From NCBI RefSeq assembly GCF_001639145.1, contig NZ_LROY01000002.1, positions 2,388,501 to 2,452,500 of the forward strand: 64,000 nucleotides of DNA, read 5' to 3'. The stretch comes from Microbulbifer sp. Q7 (GTDB taxonomy: Bacteria > Pseudomonadota > Gammaproteobacteria > Pseudomonadales > Cellvibrionaceae). Made by a program: the position numbers and the translations under genes. Within the stretch, counting starts at the first letter, position 1. Each line of letters opens with the position of its first letter. Below the pieces are notes generated by a model. That model was not told the origin of the DNA, made no database searches, and worked only from the letters and a program-made list of their open reading frames with translations. Below are positions 25,114 to 34,738 of the stretch, in pieces.

Positions 25114-26598
25114 ATGACCGCCGATACCGAAGCCACGCACGAACGTTACGCCGCCCTCGACCTGGGTTCCAACAGTTTTCATCTGTTGCTGGCAGAATTT
25201 CGCGAGCAGCGCATGGTGCGCCTGCACACCGACCGCGCCATGGTGCGTCTCGCCGAAGGCCTTGATCGCGAGTGCAACCTGGCGCCGGCGGTGGCGGAGC
25301 GCGCGCTGGAAGCCCTGCGCCGTTTCGCGCCCGTGATCCAGGACCTGCCACTGGAAAACGTGCGGGCGGTGGGCACCAATACGCTGCGGGCTGCGAGTTC
25401 CCGGGCGGACGGGTTTCTGGAAGCCGCCGAGTCCATCCTGGGCGCCCCCATCGAAATCATCTCGGGTATCGAAGAAGCGCGGCTGATCTATTCCGGGGTC
25501 ATGGCCGCGGCAGAGGGCGCCCCCCAGCTGCGCTGTGTGGTGGATATTGGCGGCGGCTCGACGGAACTGGTGCGCGGGGTGGAACATCCCCGCCAGCTGC
25601 ACAGCGTGAACATGGGCTGCGTAGGCTTCAACCGACGCTTTTTCGACAGCGGAAAAATCGATGCGGGCAAGCGCAACAATTTTATCCGCGCGCGCCGCGC
25701 CGCGCAGGCGGAGCTGCAGGAGCTACGGCATATGGCCGACGATGCCCTGGTTATGGGCGCCTCTGGCACGGTCAAATCCGTAGCGCGGGTACTGAATGAC
25801 GGCGAGCTACTGCCCATTCAGCGCGACGCGCTCGATCGACTCGCGGACAAGGTGGCGAGCTGTAAAACCGTCGACGCCATCGGCCTGCCCCATCTCAACC
25901 CGGAAAGACGCCCGGTGTTTGCCGCCGGGCTGGCAATTCTGCACGGCATTTTTCGCGAGCTGGATATCCAGCAGATGCAGGTTTCGCCTTACGCCATCCG
26001 CGAGGGCATTGTGCATGACCTGGCGGGTCGCGCCGCCGGTGGCGATCGTCGCGCCGATACGGTGCTGGCCCTGATGGAGCACGGTGCCGTCGATCCCGAA
26101 CAGGCCAGGCGGGTCGCCAATACGGCGTTGCAATTTCTCGGCCAGTTAAACCCCTATGCCCCGGTTTCCCAGCGGCGCCTGCTGCGCTGGGCCGCCGACC
26201 TGCACGAACTCGGCCTGGCGCTGTCCCACAGCAGCTTCCGCAAGCTCGGCGCCTACATGATCGAGCATGCGGACATGGCCGGGTTCAGTAAAAGCGAACA
26301 GGAAAACCTGGCGTACCTGGTGCGCAACCAGCGCGGCGACATCAAAGAAGTCAAAGAGCACTACGGTTTCCACCCCGGAACAGAGCTGCTACTGTGCCTG
26401 CGTCTGGCCTGTATCGTGCACCGGGACCATGTAGACCGCAGCATCGAAGGCCTTAGCCTGTCGGCAGACGGCCCCGGCTATCGCCTGCACGTTCCCGAAG
26501 ACTGGATGTATCAGTATCCCGCCATCGAGGACCTGCTGGAGCTGGAGGTGGAATGCTGGGAAGACAAACAAATCAAACTGACGGTAAAACAGACTTAG
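25114..26598 (+). CDS. ppx: exopolyphosphatase / guanosine pentaphosphatase
   Basis: A 494-residue protein with start ATG at 25114. The ASKHA fold shows YAALDLGSNSFHLLLAEF, AVGTNTLRAA, EIISGIEEARLIYSGV and VVDIGGGSTELV. A C-terminal HD-like helical domain (about 320-490) has AADLHELGLALSHSSFRKLGAYMIEHADMAGFS. It releases phosphate from polyphosphate ends. It stands back to back with ppk1 and is followed after 7 bp by selO, so ppx and selO are probably co-transcribed. Confidence 0.95.
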   Translation: MTADTEATHERYAALDLGSNSFHLLLAEFREQRMVRLHTDRAMVRLAEGLDRECNLAPAVAERALEALRRFAPVIQDLPLENVRAVGTNTLRAASSRADGFLEAAESILGAPIEIISGIEEARLIYSGVMAAAEGAPQLRCVVDIGGGSTELVRGVEHPRQLHSVNMGCVGFNRRFFDSGKIDAGKRNNFIRARRAAQAELQELRHMADDALVMGASGTVKSVARVLNDGELLPIQRDALDRLADKVASCKTVDAIGLPHLNPERRPVFAAGLAILHGIFRELDIQQMQVSPYAIREGIVHDLAGRAAGGDRRADTVLALMEHGAVDPEQARRVANTALQFLGQLNPYAPVSQRRLLRWAADLHELGLALSHSSFRKLGAYMIEHADMAGFSKSEQENLAYLVRNQRGDIKEVKEHYGFHPGTELLLCLRLACIVHRDHVDRSIEGLSLSADGPGYRLHVPEDWMYQYPAIEDLLELEVECWEDKQIKLTVKQT

Positions 26599-26605
26599 GC
26601 GACCC

Positions 26606-28126
26606 GTGAGCAAAACCGACCCCAGCGCAACTTACCCCGATGCACTTTCCCTCAATGCACGCTCCCTCGACAAAGTGCACCTGCAGCACCGCTTCGCCGA
26701 CCTGGGTGCGGTCTTCGGCACCCCCACCGCGCCCACCCCGCTGCGCGCGCCGCACACCATCCACGTGAACCCGTCGGTACTGGCACTGCTGGGCATCGAC
26801 CCGCGCGAGGCAGACAGTGCCCAGTGGGCGCAGCTCGCCAGTGGCGCGCAACTATTTGCGGGCAGCGCCCCCTTCGCCATGAAATATACCGGTCACCAGT
26901 TCGGCGGCTATAACCCCGACCTCGGCGACGGCCGTGCACTTTTGCTCGGGGAAATCGAGTATCACGGCAAGCACTGGGACCTGCACCTGAAAGGCGCCGG
27001 TAAAACGCCCTACTCCCGCTTCGGCGATGGCCGCGCCGTATTGCGCTCCACCATTCGCGAGTATCTGGCCGGCGAGGCGTTAACCGCGCTCGGGATCCGC
27101 AGTACCCGTGCGCTGTGCATCGTAGGCAGTGACGAACCTGTGGCCCGGGAAACCATGGAGACCGGCGCCGCACTGATTCGCGTCGCCCGCACCCATATCC
27201 GCTTCGGCCATTTTGAATACCTGTTCTACACGCGCCAGCTGGAAGCCCAGAAGCAGCTGGTGCAGTTCGTCTGCGCACAGTTTTTGCCGGAGGTGAGTGA
27301 CCAGCCCACGGCGGCGCAGGCCGAGGCCCTGTTGCGCTTCACCGTAAAGCGCAGCGCCGAGCTGGCCGCGGGCTGGCAATCGGTGGGCTTCGCCCACGGC
27401 GTACTGAACACCGACAATATGTCGATCATCGGTGATACGTTTGACTTCGGCCCCTACGGATTCCTCGACGACTACGAGCCGGGCTTCATCTGCAACCATT
27501 CAGATCACACCGGGCGTTACGCATTTGATGCGCAGCCCGGCGTGGTGCTGTGGAACCTGAACGCGCTGGCGCACGCGTTTTCCTCTCTGCTGGACACCGA
27601 GACACTGAAAGATTGCCTCGGCGAGTACCAGCCTCTGCTGATCACACACTATGCGAACTTGATGCGCGCGAAGCTGGGCCTGGCAATACACGACGAAAAC
27701 GACCAGCAACTGTGCGCCGATCTGCTGCAGTTACTGGAGCAGGGACAGGCAGACTATTCGCTGTTTTTTCGCGCGCTGAGCCGCTATACCGGCGAGCGGC
27801 CGGCCGACGCACTGGCGGCACTGGTGGCTCCGGCACAACACCAGGCCCTGTCCGACTGGCTGCACCATTACGACCAGCGGCTGCAGAAAGAAACCCGGCC
27901 CGCCGAAGCGCGCCGGCACGCCATGCTGGGCACCAACCCCAAGTTCATCCTGCGCAACTATCTTGCGCAACGCGTGATTGAGGCAGCGCAGGCCGGCGAC
28001 TACCAGCCCCTGGCCACCTTCTTTACGCTATTGCAGTCCCCATTCGAGGAACATCCCGGGTTTGATGACTGGGCTGCCGCACCGGCGGAATCCGGCAAGC
28101 ACCTGCCGATCAGCTGCTCCTCGTGA
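26606..28126 (+). CDS. selO: SelO-family protein adenylyltransferase (YdiU)
   Basis: A 506-residue protein with a GTG start 8 bp past ppx. It has the pseudokinase-like core with KYTGHQFGGYNPDLGDGRALLLGE, LKGAGKTPYSRFGDGRAVLRSTIREYLAGEA, GFAHGVLNTDNMSIIGDTFDFGPYGFLD, and the C-terminal PISCSS whose Cys aligns with the selenocysteine of eukaryotic SelO. The family binds ATP in a flipped orientation and AMPylates redox proteins. Oxidative stress protection is the known theme. Confidence 0.96.
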   Translation: MSKTDPSATYPDALSLNARSLDKVHLQHRFADLGAVFGTPTAPTPLRAPHTIHVNPSVLALLGIDPREADSAQWAQLASGAQLFAGSAPFAMKYTGHQFGGYNPDLGDGRALLLGEIEYHGKHWDLHLKGAGKTPYSRFGDGRAVLRSTIREYLAGEALTALGIRSTRALCIVGSDEPVARETMETGAALIRVARTHIRFGHFEYLFYTRQLEAQKQLVQFVCAQFLPEVSDQPTAAQAEALLRFTVKRSAELAAGWQSVGFAHGVLNTDNMSIIGDTFDFGPYGFLDDYEPGFICNHSDHTGRYAFDAQPGVVLWNLNALAHAFSSLLDTETLKDCLGEYQPLLITHYANLMRAKLGLAIHDENDQQLCADLLQLLEQGQADYSLFFRALSRYTGERPADALAALVAPAQHQALSDWLHHYDQRLQKETRPAEARRHAMLGTNPKFILRNYLAQRVIEAAQAGDYQPLATFFTLLQSPFEEHPGFDDWAAAPAESGKHLPISCSS

Positions 28127-28316
28127 GACCGGCGCCGGCCTGACGGTACAGGAACCGCTGGCGGTATATTTTCCTGCGCGGTGGTTTCGGCGAATTCCCG
28201 CGGCCTTTTCTTGCTGCACCATGACCCCAAGCATCTACACTAGAATGGAAGCCTCAGGGCAGAAATAGACCGAATATGGTGTTATGGTCACACCTTATTC
28301 TAGCGATGGACCTCTT

Positions 28317-28730
28317 ATGAAAACTCTACTGCTTGCCATTACTGCATTACTCGTTTCTACCCAACTCGCCTTCGCTGATGTGGTCGGACGCTGGACGACC
28401 ATCGACGACGAAACCGGACAGAAAAAGTCCATCGTCGAGATTTACGAACAGGGTGGCAAATACTACGGTCGCGTGGTCGACCTGCTGATGAAGCCGGACG
28501 ACACCGTGTGTGACGCCTGCCCCGGCGATCGCAAGGGCAAACAGATTGTGGGTATGAACATCATCACCAACATGGTGAAAAAGGGCGACGTTTACGAGGG
28601 CGGCCAGATCCTCGATCCGGCCAAGGGCAAGGTGTACGACTGTAAAATGTGGGAGGAAGGCGGCAACCTGAAAGTCCGCGGCTACCTCGGCTTTTTCTAC
28701 CGCACCCAGACCTGGTATCCGGCCAAGTAA
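28317..28730 (+). CDS. DUF2147-family exported protein
   Basis: A 137-residue protein starting at ATG 28317, with signal peptide KTLLLAITALLVSTQLAFA. The mature domain opens VVGRWTTIDDETGQKKSIVEIYEQGGKYYGRV and includes a CxxC pair (VCDACPGDRKGKQIVGM), GGQILDPAKGKVYDCKMW and LKVRGYLGFFYRTQTW, all typical of DUF2147. The role is unknown; it is probably periplasmic. A strong terminator follows. Confidence 0.9.
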   Translation: MKTLLLAITALLVSTQLAFADVVGRWTTIDDETGQKKSIVEIYEQGGKYYGRVVDLLMKPDDTVCDACPGDRKGKQIVGMNIITNMVKKGDVYEGGQILDPAKGKVYDCKMWEEGGNLKVRGYLGFFYRTQTWYPAK

Positions 28731-28756
28731 TCGATTCCGAGCCAGGCTCAGAAAAT

Positions 28757-28787
28757 AAAAAAAGAGGGCAATATGCCCTCTTTTTTT
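28757..28787. terminator. bidirectional Rho-independent terminator
   Basis: GAGGGCA-ATA-TGCCCTC flanked by seven A before and seven T after. It lies between the convergent DUF2147 gene and parC and should stop transcription from both sides. Confidence 0.95.
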
Positions 28788-28811
28788 ATTACTGCGAGTG
28801 AGTGCGAAATT

Positions 28812-31061
28812 TTACTTCCGCTCCACCTCCACCCGGTCTACCTTCTGGAAACCGCGCGGCAATTTATTGCCACGCCGTCCACGCTCTCCCTGATAGTGCT
28901 CCAGCTCGGCAATCTTGATCTTGGTGTGGCGTTTGCCCGCATGAATCAGAAGCTGGTCTTTACCCTCCAGTACCGCAACCCCGACCACGATTTCCTCGCG
29001 GCTGGCAGCGCGGGCGGCGGGGATATTGATGATCTTGTTGCCCTTGCCCTTGGACAGCTCCGGCAATTCCGCTACCGGGAATACCAGCATGCGCCCCTCA
29101 CTGGTAACCGCCGCGAGCAACGCATTTTCCGGATCTTCAATTTCCTGCGGCGGCAGTACGCGAGCGTTTTTCGGCAGGCTCAGCATGGCCTTGCCCGCCT
29201 TGTTGCGCGATTGCAGGTCGGCGTATTTGGCAATAAACCCGTAGCCGGCATCGGACGCCAGCAGCACTTTCTGTTCGTCGCCGCCCATCAGCAGGCCTTC
29301 AAAGGTCGCCCCTGACGGCGGGTTGATACGCCCGGACAGCGGCTCACCCTGACCCCGCGCCGACGGCAGGGTATGCGCGGCGATGGCGTAACTGCGCCCG
29401 GTGCTGTCGAGCAACAGCGCCGGCTGGTTGCTCTTGCCGCGGGCGGCATACTTGAAGCCGTCGCCGGCCTTATAGCTGAGGGATTCGGGGTCGATTTCGT
29501 GACCCTTGGCCTGGCGGATCCAGCCCTTGGCCGACAGTACCACGGTGATCGGATCGCTGGACAGCAGCTCGGTTTCACTGAAAGCGCGGGCTTCCTCACG
29601 CTCGACAATCGGCGAGCGGCGTTCATCCCCGAACTCGTCCGCGGCCGCCAGCAGCTCTTTTTTAATCAGGGTCTTGAGGCGACGGGCACTTTCCAGGGTC
29701 TTGGTGAGCATGTCGCGCTCTTTTTCCAGTTCCGCCTGCTCGCCGCGAATTTTCATTTCTTCGAGGCGCGCCAACTGGCGCAACTTGGTGTCGAGCACAT
29801 ATTCCGCCTGCACTTCCGACAGCTCAAAGCGGCGCATCAGCTCCTGCTTGGGCTCGTCATGGGTGCGGATGATCTCGATCACTTCATCAATGTTCAGGAA
29901 CGCGATCAGCAAACCATCCAACAGGTGCAGGCGGCGCTCGACCTTGTCGAGCCGGAACTGCAGGCGCCGCCGTGTGGTGACGGTACGGAAGCTCAGCCAC
30001 TCGGCGATGATCTTGTCCAGGGACTTCACCTGCGGGCGGCCGTCGATGCCAATCATGTTCAAGTTGACCCGGTAGCTCTTTTCCAGGTCCGTGGTGGCGA
30101 ACAGGTGGTTCATCACCTGCTCCAGATCGACCCGGTTGGACTTGGGCACAATCACCAGGCGGGTGGGGTTTTCGTGATCCGACTCATCGCGCAGGTCGCT
30201 GACCATCGGCAGCTTCTTGGCCTGCATCTGTGCAGCAATCTGCTCCAGCACCTTGGAACCGCTGGCCTGATAAGGCAGCGCGGTGATGATGATGTCCCCG
30301 TCCTCTTTGCTCCACACCGCACGCATTCTCACCGAGCCTTTGCCGGTCTCGTAAATTTTTTGCAGATCGGCGCGGGGCGAAATGATTTCCGCCTCGGTGG
30401 GCATATCCGGGCCCTGGATAAACTCGCACAGCTCGCTCACGGTGGCCTTGGGGTTTTCCAGCATGTGCACGGTGGCATCCACCACCTCACGCAGATTGTG
30501 CGGGGGAATGTCGGTGGCCATGCCCACGGCAATGCCGGTGGTGCCATTCAGCAGGATATTGGGCACCCGCGCCGGCAGCACGGCCGGCTCATCCATGGTG
30601 CCGTCGAAGTTCGCCTGCCAGTCCACGGTACCCTGACCCAGCTCCGACAGCAGCACCTCGGAGTATTTACCCATGCGAGATTCGGTGTAACGCATGGCGG
30701 CAAAAGATTTCGGGTCGTCCGGCGAACCCCAGTTGCCCTGGCCGTCTACCAGCGGGTAGCGGTAGCTGAACGGCTGTGCCATCAGCACCATGGCTTCGTA
30801 CACGGCGCTGTCGCCGTGCGGGTGGTACTTACCGATCACGTCGCCCACGGTGCGCGCAGACTTCTTGTACTTGGCGGTATTCTTCAGCCCCAGCTCGCTC
30901 ATGGCGTAGACAATGCGGCGCTGTACCGGCTTGAGGCCGTCGCCAATATTGGGCAGGGCGCGGTCGAGAATCACGTACATGGAGTAGTCCAGGTACGCCT
31001 TCTCGGTATACTCCGCCAGGTGCTGGCGTTCGGATGCGTCAAAGACGGAGGGCTCGGTCAT
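28812..31061 (-). CDS. parC: DNA topoisomerase IV subunit A
   Basis: A 749-residue protein, the same size class as E. coli ParC (752). The N-terminal [37 protein letters not shown] and the active-site Tyr in [13 protein letters not shown] are present. In the quinolone-determining region, [24 protein letters not shown] keeps the Ser and Glu equivalent to E. coli S80 and E84, so no resistance change is seen. The C-terminal beta-pinwheel spans about 500-745. No parE is adjacent. Confidence 0.97.
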   Translation of the reverse strand: MTEPSVFDASERQHLAEYTEKAYLDYSMYVILDRALPNIGDGLKPVQRRIVYAMSELGLKNTAKYKKSARTVGDVIGKYHPHGDSAVYEAMVLMAQPFSYRYPLVDGQGNWGSPDDPKSFAAMRYTESRMGKYSEVLLSELGQGTVDWQANFDGTMDEPAVLPARVPNILLNGTTGIAVGMATDIPPHNLREVVDATVHMLENPKATVSELCEFIQGPDMPTEAEIISPRADLQKIYETGKGSVRMRAVWSKEDGDIIITALPYQASGSKVLEQIAAQMQAKKLPMVSDLRDESDHENPTRLVIVPKSNRVDLEQVMNHLFATTDLEKSYRVNLNMIGIDGRPQVKSLDKIIAEWLSFRTVTTRRRLQFRLDKVERRLHLLDGLLIAFLNIDEVIEIIRTHDEPKQELMRRFELSEVQAEYVLDTKLRQLARLEEMKIRGEQAELEKERDMLTKTLESARRLKTLIKKELLAAADEFGDERRSPIVEREEARAFSETELLSSDPITVVLSAKGWIRQAKGHEIDPESLSYKAGDGFKYAARGKSNQPALLLDSTGRSYAIAAHTLPSARGQGEPLSGRINPPSGATFEGLLMGGDEQKVLLASDAGYGFIAKYADLQSRNKAGKAMLSLPKNARVLPPQEIEDPENALLAAVTSEGRMLVFPVAELPELSKGKGNKIINIPAARAASREEIVVGVAVLEGKDQLLIHAGKRHTKIKIAELEHYQGERGRRGNKLPRGFQKVDRVEVERK

Positions 31062-31245
31062 ACTGCGAGAGTCTCGTTATTCTGTTCGAAATGAAGGTAG
31101 AAGTTGGGGGGGATTATGGCGGACAGACGCCAGTGGTTCAAAGACCCCCGTCCACTACCCGTGCATTTCACCCCATACCTGCGGCAATCGCGGATTGCGG
31201 TGGCGGTACCATTGCTGCTAAAAACAGCGTTCCCCCACCCCGTGT

Positions 31246-31899
31246 ATGGCCCGTGGCCCACGGCTTTCAAACGGATCCAGGCAACCCAACTTGAACACTG
31301 CAAACTCGCTGGACATTGCACAACTGGCTATTGGCGACCTCAAACCGGTCGACCTAACAATTGCACCCGGCGAAATCGTCTGCTTGTCGGGCACCTCCGG
31401 TATCGGCAAAAGCCGACTGCTGCGCGCCATCACGGACATGGAGCTGCATAGTGGCGAGGTGCATCTGGGAAACCAGGCGCGCGCAGCCATGCCCGCGCAC
31501 CGCTGGCGCCAGGCGGTGATGATGGTGCCGGCAGACAGTGCCTGGTGGGGAGAAACGGTCGGGGAACATTTTCCGGAGGGTACCACCGTGCCCGACGCCC
31601 TTGGTTTAGCGGAAGAGTGCATGATGTGGCCGGTGTCCCGGCTGTCTTCCGGGGAAAAGCAGCGCTTGGCGCTGCTGCGCGCCCTCGCCCGAGACCCGTG
31701 CGCCCTGCTGCTGGACGAGCCCACCGCAAACCTCGACGAAGACACCACCGAACAGGTGGAGCACTGGTTGCAGGAGGAAATCCAAAACCGGCAACTACCG
31801 GTGCTGTGGGTCGCCCATGCCCGCGCACAGATTACACGTGTGGCGCAGCGGCATTTCCACCTCGATGACGAAGGCAGTATGGAGGAGCGCACAGTATGA
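31246..31899 (+). CDS. ABC transporter ATP-binding protein (FetA/YbbL-like)
   Basis: A 217-residue protein; a TTG at 31291 is an alternative start and would match shorter homologues. Walker A is GTSGIGKS, signature LSSGEKQRLALLRAL, Walker B ALLLDEPTANLDE, and H-loop WVAHARAQI. It overlaps the permease gene by 4 bp. FetAB (YbbLM) has been described as an iron exporter protecting against oxidative stress, which fits the permease family here. Confidence 0.88.
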   Translation: MARGPRLSNGSRQPNLNTANSLDIAQLAIGDLKPVDLTIAPGEIVCLSGTSGIGKSRLLRAITDMELHSGEVHLGNQARAAMPAHRWRQAVMMVPADSAWWGETVGEHFPEGTTVPDALGLAEECMMWPVSRLSSGEKQRLALLRALARDPCALLLDEPTANLDEDTTEQVEHWLQEEIQNRQLPVLWVAHARAQITRVAQRHFHLDDEGSMEERTV

Positions 31900-32690
31900 A
31901 TGTCATCGATCTGAGCTGGTGGCAGCTGGGTATTGCCGCCGGCCTGGTAGTGGCACTCGCGGTATGCACCTGGCTGGCACAACTCAACATCGGTAAATCA
32001 CTACTGATTGCGGCCGCGCGTACCGCCATTCAACTGGCGCTGATCGGCCTGGTGCTGGAGACGCTGTTTACCGCGGGCAGCCTGGGGTGGGTGGCGCTGA
32101 TGGGGATTGCCATGTTGCTGCTGGCCGGCCGCGAAGTGGTGGCCCGGCAGAATCATCCCCTGCGCGGGGGCTGGAGTTTCGGCATCGGCACCCTGTCCAT
32201 GTTCATTTCCGCGTTTGCGGTTACCGTGCTGACGCTGGTGGTCATCATCGGCCCCGAGCCCTGGTACACCCCGCAGTACGCCATTCCCCTGCTGGGGATG
32301 CTACTGGGCAACACCATGACCGGTGTCGCCCTGGGGCTGGAACGATTGACGGAGGGCGCGCGGCGCGGGCGCGGTGAAATCGAAAACCGCCTGATGCTGG
32401 GGGAAACCTGGCACCAGGCCAGCGGTCAATTGCGCCGCGACGCCATGCGTGCCGGTCTCATGCCCACCATCAACGCCATGGCGGCGGCGGGTATCGTGTC
32501 GCTACCGGGCATGATGACCGGCCAGATTCTTGCCGGCAGCTCGCCGGCTCTGGCGGTGAAGTACCAGATACTCATCATGTTCACCATCGCCGCCGGCACC
32601 GGCTTCGGCACCTTCGCGGCAGTGGCACTGTGCGCGCGGCGCCTGTTCGACCGGCGCGAGAGGCTGCGGCTGGACCGCCTGGCCAGCTAG
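31896..32690 (+). CDS. ABC transporter permease (FetB/YbbM, UPF0014)
   Basis: A 264-residue protein with about seven helices. Family signatures include AARTAIQLALIGLVLETLF, IPLLGMLLGNTMTGVALGLERL and the charged loop IENRLMLGETWHQASGQLRRDAMRAGLMPTINAMAAAGIVSLPGMMTGQILAG, which is strongly conserved in UPF0014. It forms the membrane part of the exporter with the overlapping ATPase. Confidence 0.92.
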   Translation: MNVIDLSWWQLGIAAGLVVALAVCTWLAQLNIGKSLLIAAARTAIQLALIGLVLETLFTAGSLGWVALMGIAMLLLAGREVVARQNHPLRGGWSFGIGTLSMFISAFAVTVLTLVVIIGPEPWYTPQYAIPLLGMLLGNTMTGVALGLERLTEGARRGRGEIENRLMLGETWHQASGQLRRDAMRAGLMPTINAMAAAGIVSLPGMMTGQILAGSSPALAVKYQILIMFTIAAGTGFGTFAAVALCARRLFDRRERLRLDRLAS

Positions 32691-32729
32691 CCGCGAGGCG
32701 CGCTGGCGCTGCTGACGCACAGGCGGAGA

Positions 32730-34670
32730 TCACTCCAGGTGGTTTTTCCGCACCTCATTGATCAGCCCACCCGCAAGCACTGTGGCAACCTCTTCCTCAC
32801 TCATATTGTGCGTGACTTCCAGTGTGTTGCCGTCGGCCAGCTGCACCTTCACCGACTTACCCTTGCGCAGCTGCCCCGGCAGATCCTCAAAGGCCAGGGT
32901 GTCGTCCTGGTTCAGGCGCGCAAGATCCTCAGGTGTTTTGAACAGCAGCGGCACCACGCCGAAGTTGATCAGGTTGCGGCGGTGGATACGCGCCATGGAA
33001 ACCGCGATCACCGCGCGCACACGGAGGTAGCGCGGTGCGATTGCCGCGTGTTCGCGGCTGGAGCCCTGCCCGTAGTTTTCCCCACCGATCACAAAGCAGT
33101 CGCCGTCGAGCTTTTTCGCGCGGTCGTAAAAGGATTCGTCAACGCGGGAAAAGGTGTAATGGCTGATGGCGGGAATGTTTGAGCGCAGCGGCAGGATATC
33201 GGTACCGGCTGGCAGAATTTCATCGGTGGAAACATTGTCCCCCACCTTGAGCAGAATGGGGCCACTCAGGGCATCCGGTAGCGCTTCGAAATCCGGCAAT
33301 GGTTGAATGTTCGGGCCTTTCTCCAGTTCTACGGGTATTTCGTTGCTGGTATCCCGCGGTGCGAGCATCAGCGGGCGCATGTCGTTGAGAGTGTCCGGCT
33401 CGGCGAACGCCGGGTAGTCCATATCCATATCGCGGGGGTCGGTAATCACCCCCGTCAGGGCACTGGCGGTGGCCGTTTCCGGGCTGCACAGGTAAACCTG
33501 ATCTTCCTTGGTGCCAGAGCGCCCGGGGAAATTGCGCGGCACCGTGCGCAGGCTGATACGGCCACTGGCGGGTGCCTGGCCCATGCCGATACAGCCGTTA
33601 CAGCCGGTCTGGTGCAGACGCGCACCCGCCTGCAACAGGCGGTTGAGATCACCGGTACGACTCAGCTCTTCCAGCAACTGGCGGCTGGTGGGATTGATAT
33701 CCAGTGAAATTTCTTCGGGAATATTTTTCCCGGCCACCATTTTTGCCGGCACTACAAAATCCCGCAGGCCGGGGTTGGCGCTGGAGCCGATATAGCTCTG
33801 GTAAATCGGCTTGCCCGCCACCTCGCGCACGGTCACCACATTGCCCGGGCTGGATGGGCAGGCAATCATGGGCTCCAGCGCAGAAAGGTCTATCTGCTCG
33901 CGGTGATCGTAGTCGGCGCCCTCCTCGGCTTTTTGTTCCACGAAGTCATCCTCGCGCCCCTGCTGGCGGAGAAACGCGCGAAGCATGTCATCCGCGGGGA
34001 ACACGCTGGCGGTCGCGCCCATTTCCTGCCCCATATTGGCGATGACGTGACGATCCATGGCCGTCAGATTGTCGAGCCCCGGGCCGTAGTATTCGAACAC
34101 CTTGTTCACACCGCCTTTCACATCGTAACGCCGCAGCATTTCCAGGATCACATCCTTGGCGCTCACCCACGGGGGCAGCTTGCCGCTGACCTCGACGCCG
34201 ACCACCTCTGGCATGGTCAGGGAATACGGCAGGCCGGCCATCGCCAGCGCCACCTGTAATCCGCCCGCCCCCATGGCGAGCATGCCCATGGCCCCACCGG
34301 CACAGGTATGGCTGTCGGAACCCAGCAGTGTCTTGCCCGGCACACCAAAGCAGGCCATGTGCACCGCATGGCTGATGCCGTTGCCCGGCCGCGAGAACCA
34401 GAGCCCCCACTTGCGGCAGGCGCTGCGCAAAAACAGGTGGTCGTCTGCATTTTTGAAATCCGCCTGAATCAGGTTGTGATCCACATACTGTGCGGAGAGT
34501 TCGGTCTTGACCCGCGGCAAGCCCAGCGCCTCAAACTCGAGCATCACCATAGTGCCGGTGGCGTCCTGGCACAGGGTCTGGTCAATTTTGAGCTTTACCG
34601 CTTCGCCGGGCTTCATGGTGCCACTGACCAGGTGCTGCTCGATGAGTTGCCGGGTGAGGTTCTTTGCCAT
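32730..34670 (-). CDS. aconitate hydratase, Aquifex-type
   Basis: A 646-residue protein; ATG at 34670 with CAGGAG upstream. It has the aconitase [4Fe-4S] cysteines in SDSHTCAGGAMGML and GCNGCIGMGQAPASG, plus CSPETATASALTG, and a C-terminal swivel domain with GGENYGQGSSREHAAIAPR and ARIHRRNLINFGVVPL. The compact length resembles the Aquifex-type family rather than the roughly 900-residue AcnA/AcnB. It interconverts citrate and isocitrate; whether it is the main aconitase is unknown. Confidence 0.93.
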   Translation of the reverse strand: MAKNLTRQLIEQHLVSGTMKPGEAVKLKIDQTLCQDATGTMVMLEFEALGLPRVKTELSAQYVDHNLIQADFKNADDHLFLRSACRKWGLWFSRPGNGISHAVHMACFGVPGKTLLGSDSHTCAGGAMGMLAMGAGGLQVALAMAGLPYSLTMPEVVGVEVSGKLPPWVSAKDVILEMLRRYDVKGGVNKVFEYYGPGLDNLTAMDRHVIANMGQEMGATASVFPADDMLRAFLRQQGREDDFVEQKAEEGADYDHREQIDLSALEPMIACPSSPGNVVTVREVAGKPIYQSYIGSSANPGLRDFVVPAKMVAGKNIPEEISLDINPTSRQLLEELSRTGDLNRLLQAGARLHQTGCNGCIGMGQAPASGRISLRTVPRNFPGRSGTKEDQVYLCSPETATASALTGVITDPRDMDMDYPAFAEPDTLNDMRPLMLAPRDTSNEIPVELEKGPNIQPLPDFEALPDALSGPILLKVGDNVSTDEILPAGTDILPLRSNIPAISHYTFSRVDESFYDRAKKLDGDCFVIGGENYGQGSSREHAAIAPRYLRVRAVIAVSMARIHRRNLINFGVVPLLFKTPEDLARLNQDDTLAFEDLPGQLRKGKSVKVQLADGNTLEVTHNMSEEEVATVLAGGLINEVRKNHLE

Positions 34671-34738
34671 GACGTCGCTCCTGTATTCCATGAGTGGCCC
34701 AGCACATCCGATTGTTTCCACGTTGAGTGGGCATGCAC

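Noticed and set aside
29373..31094. 573-codon plus-strand frame
   Set aside because: It is antisense to parC, whose full length and motifs are clear; the frame is a GC-rich shadow.
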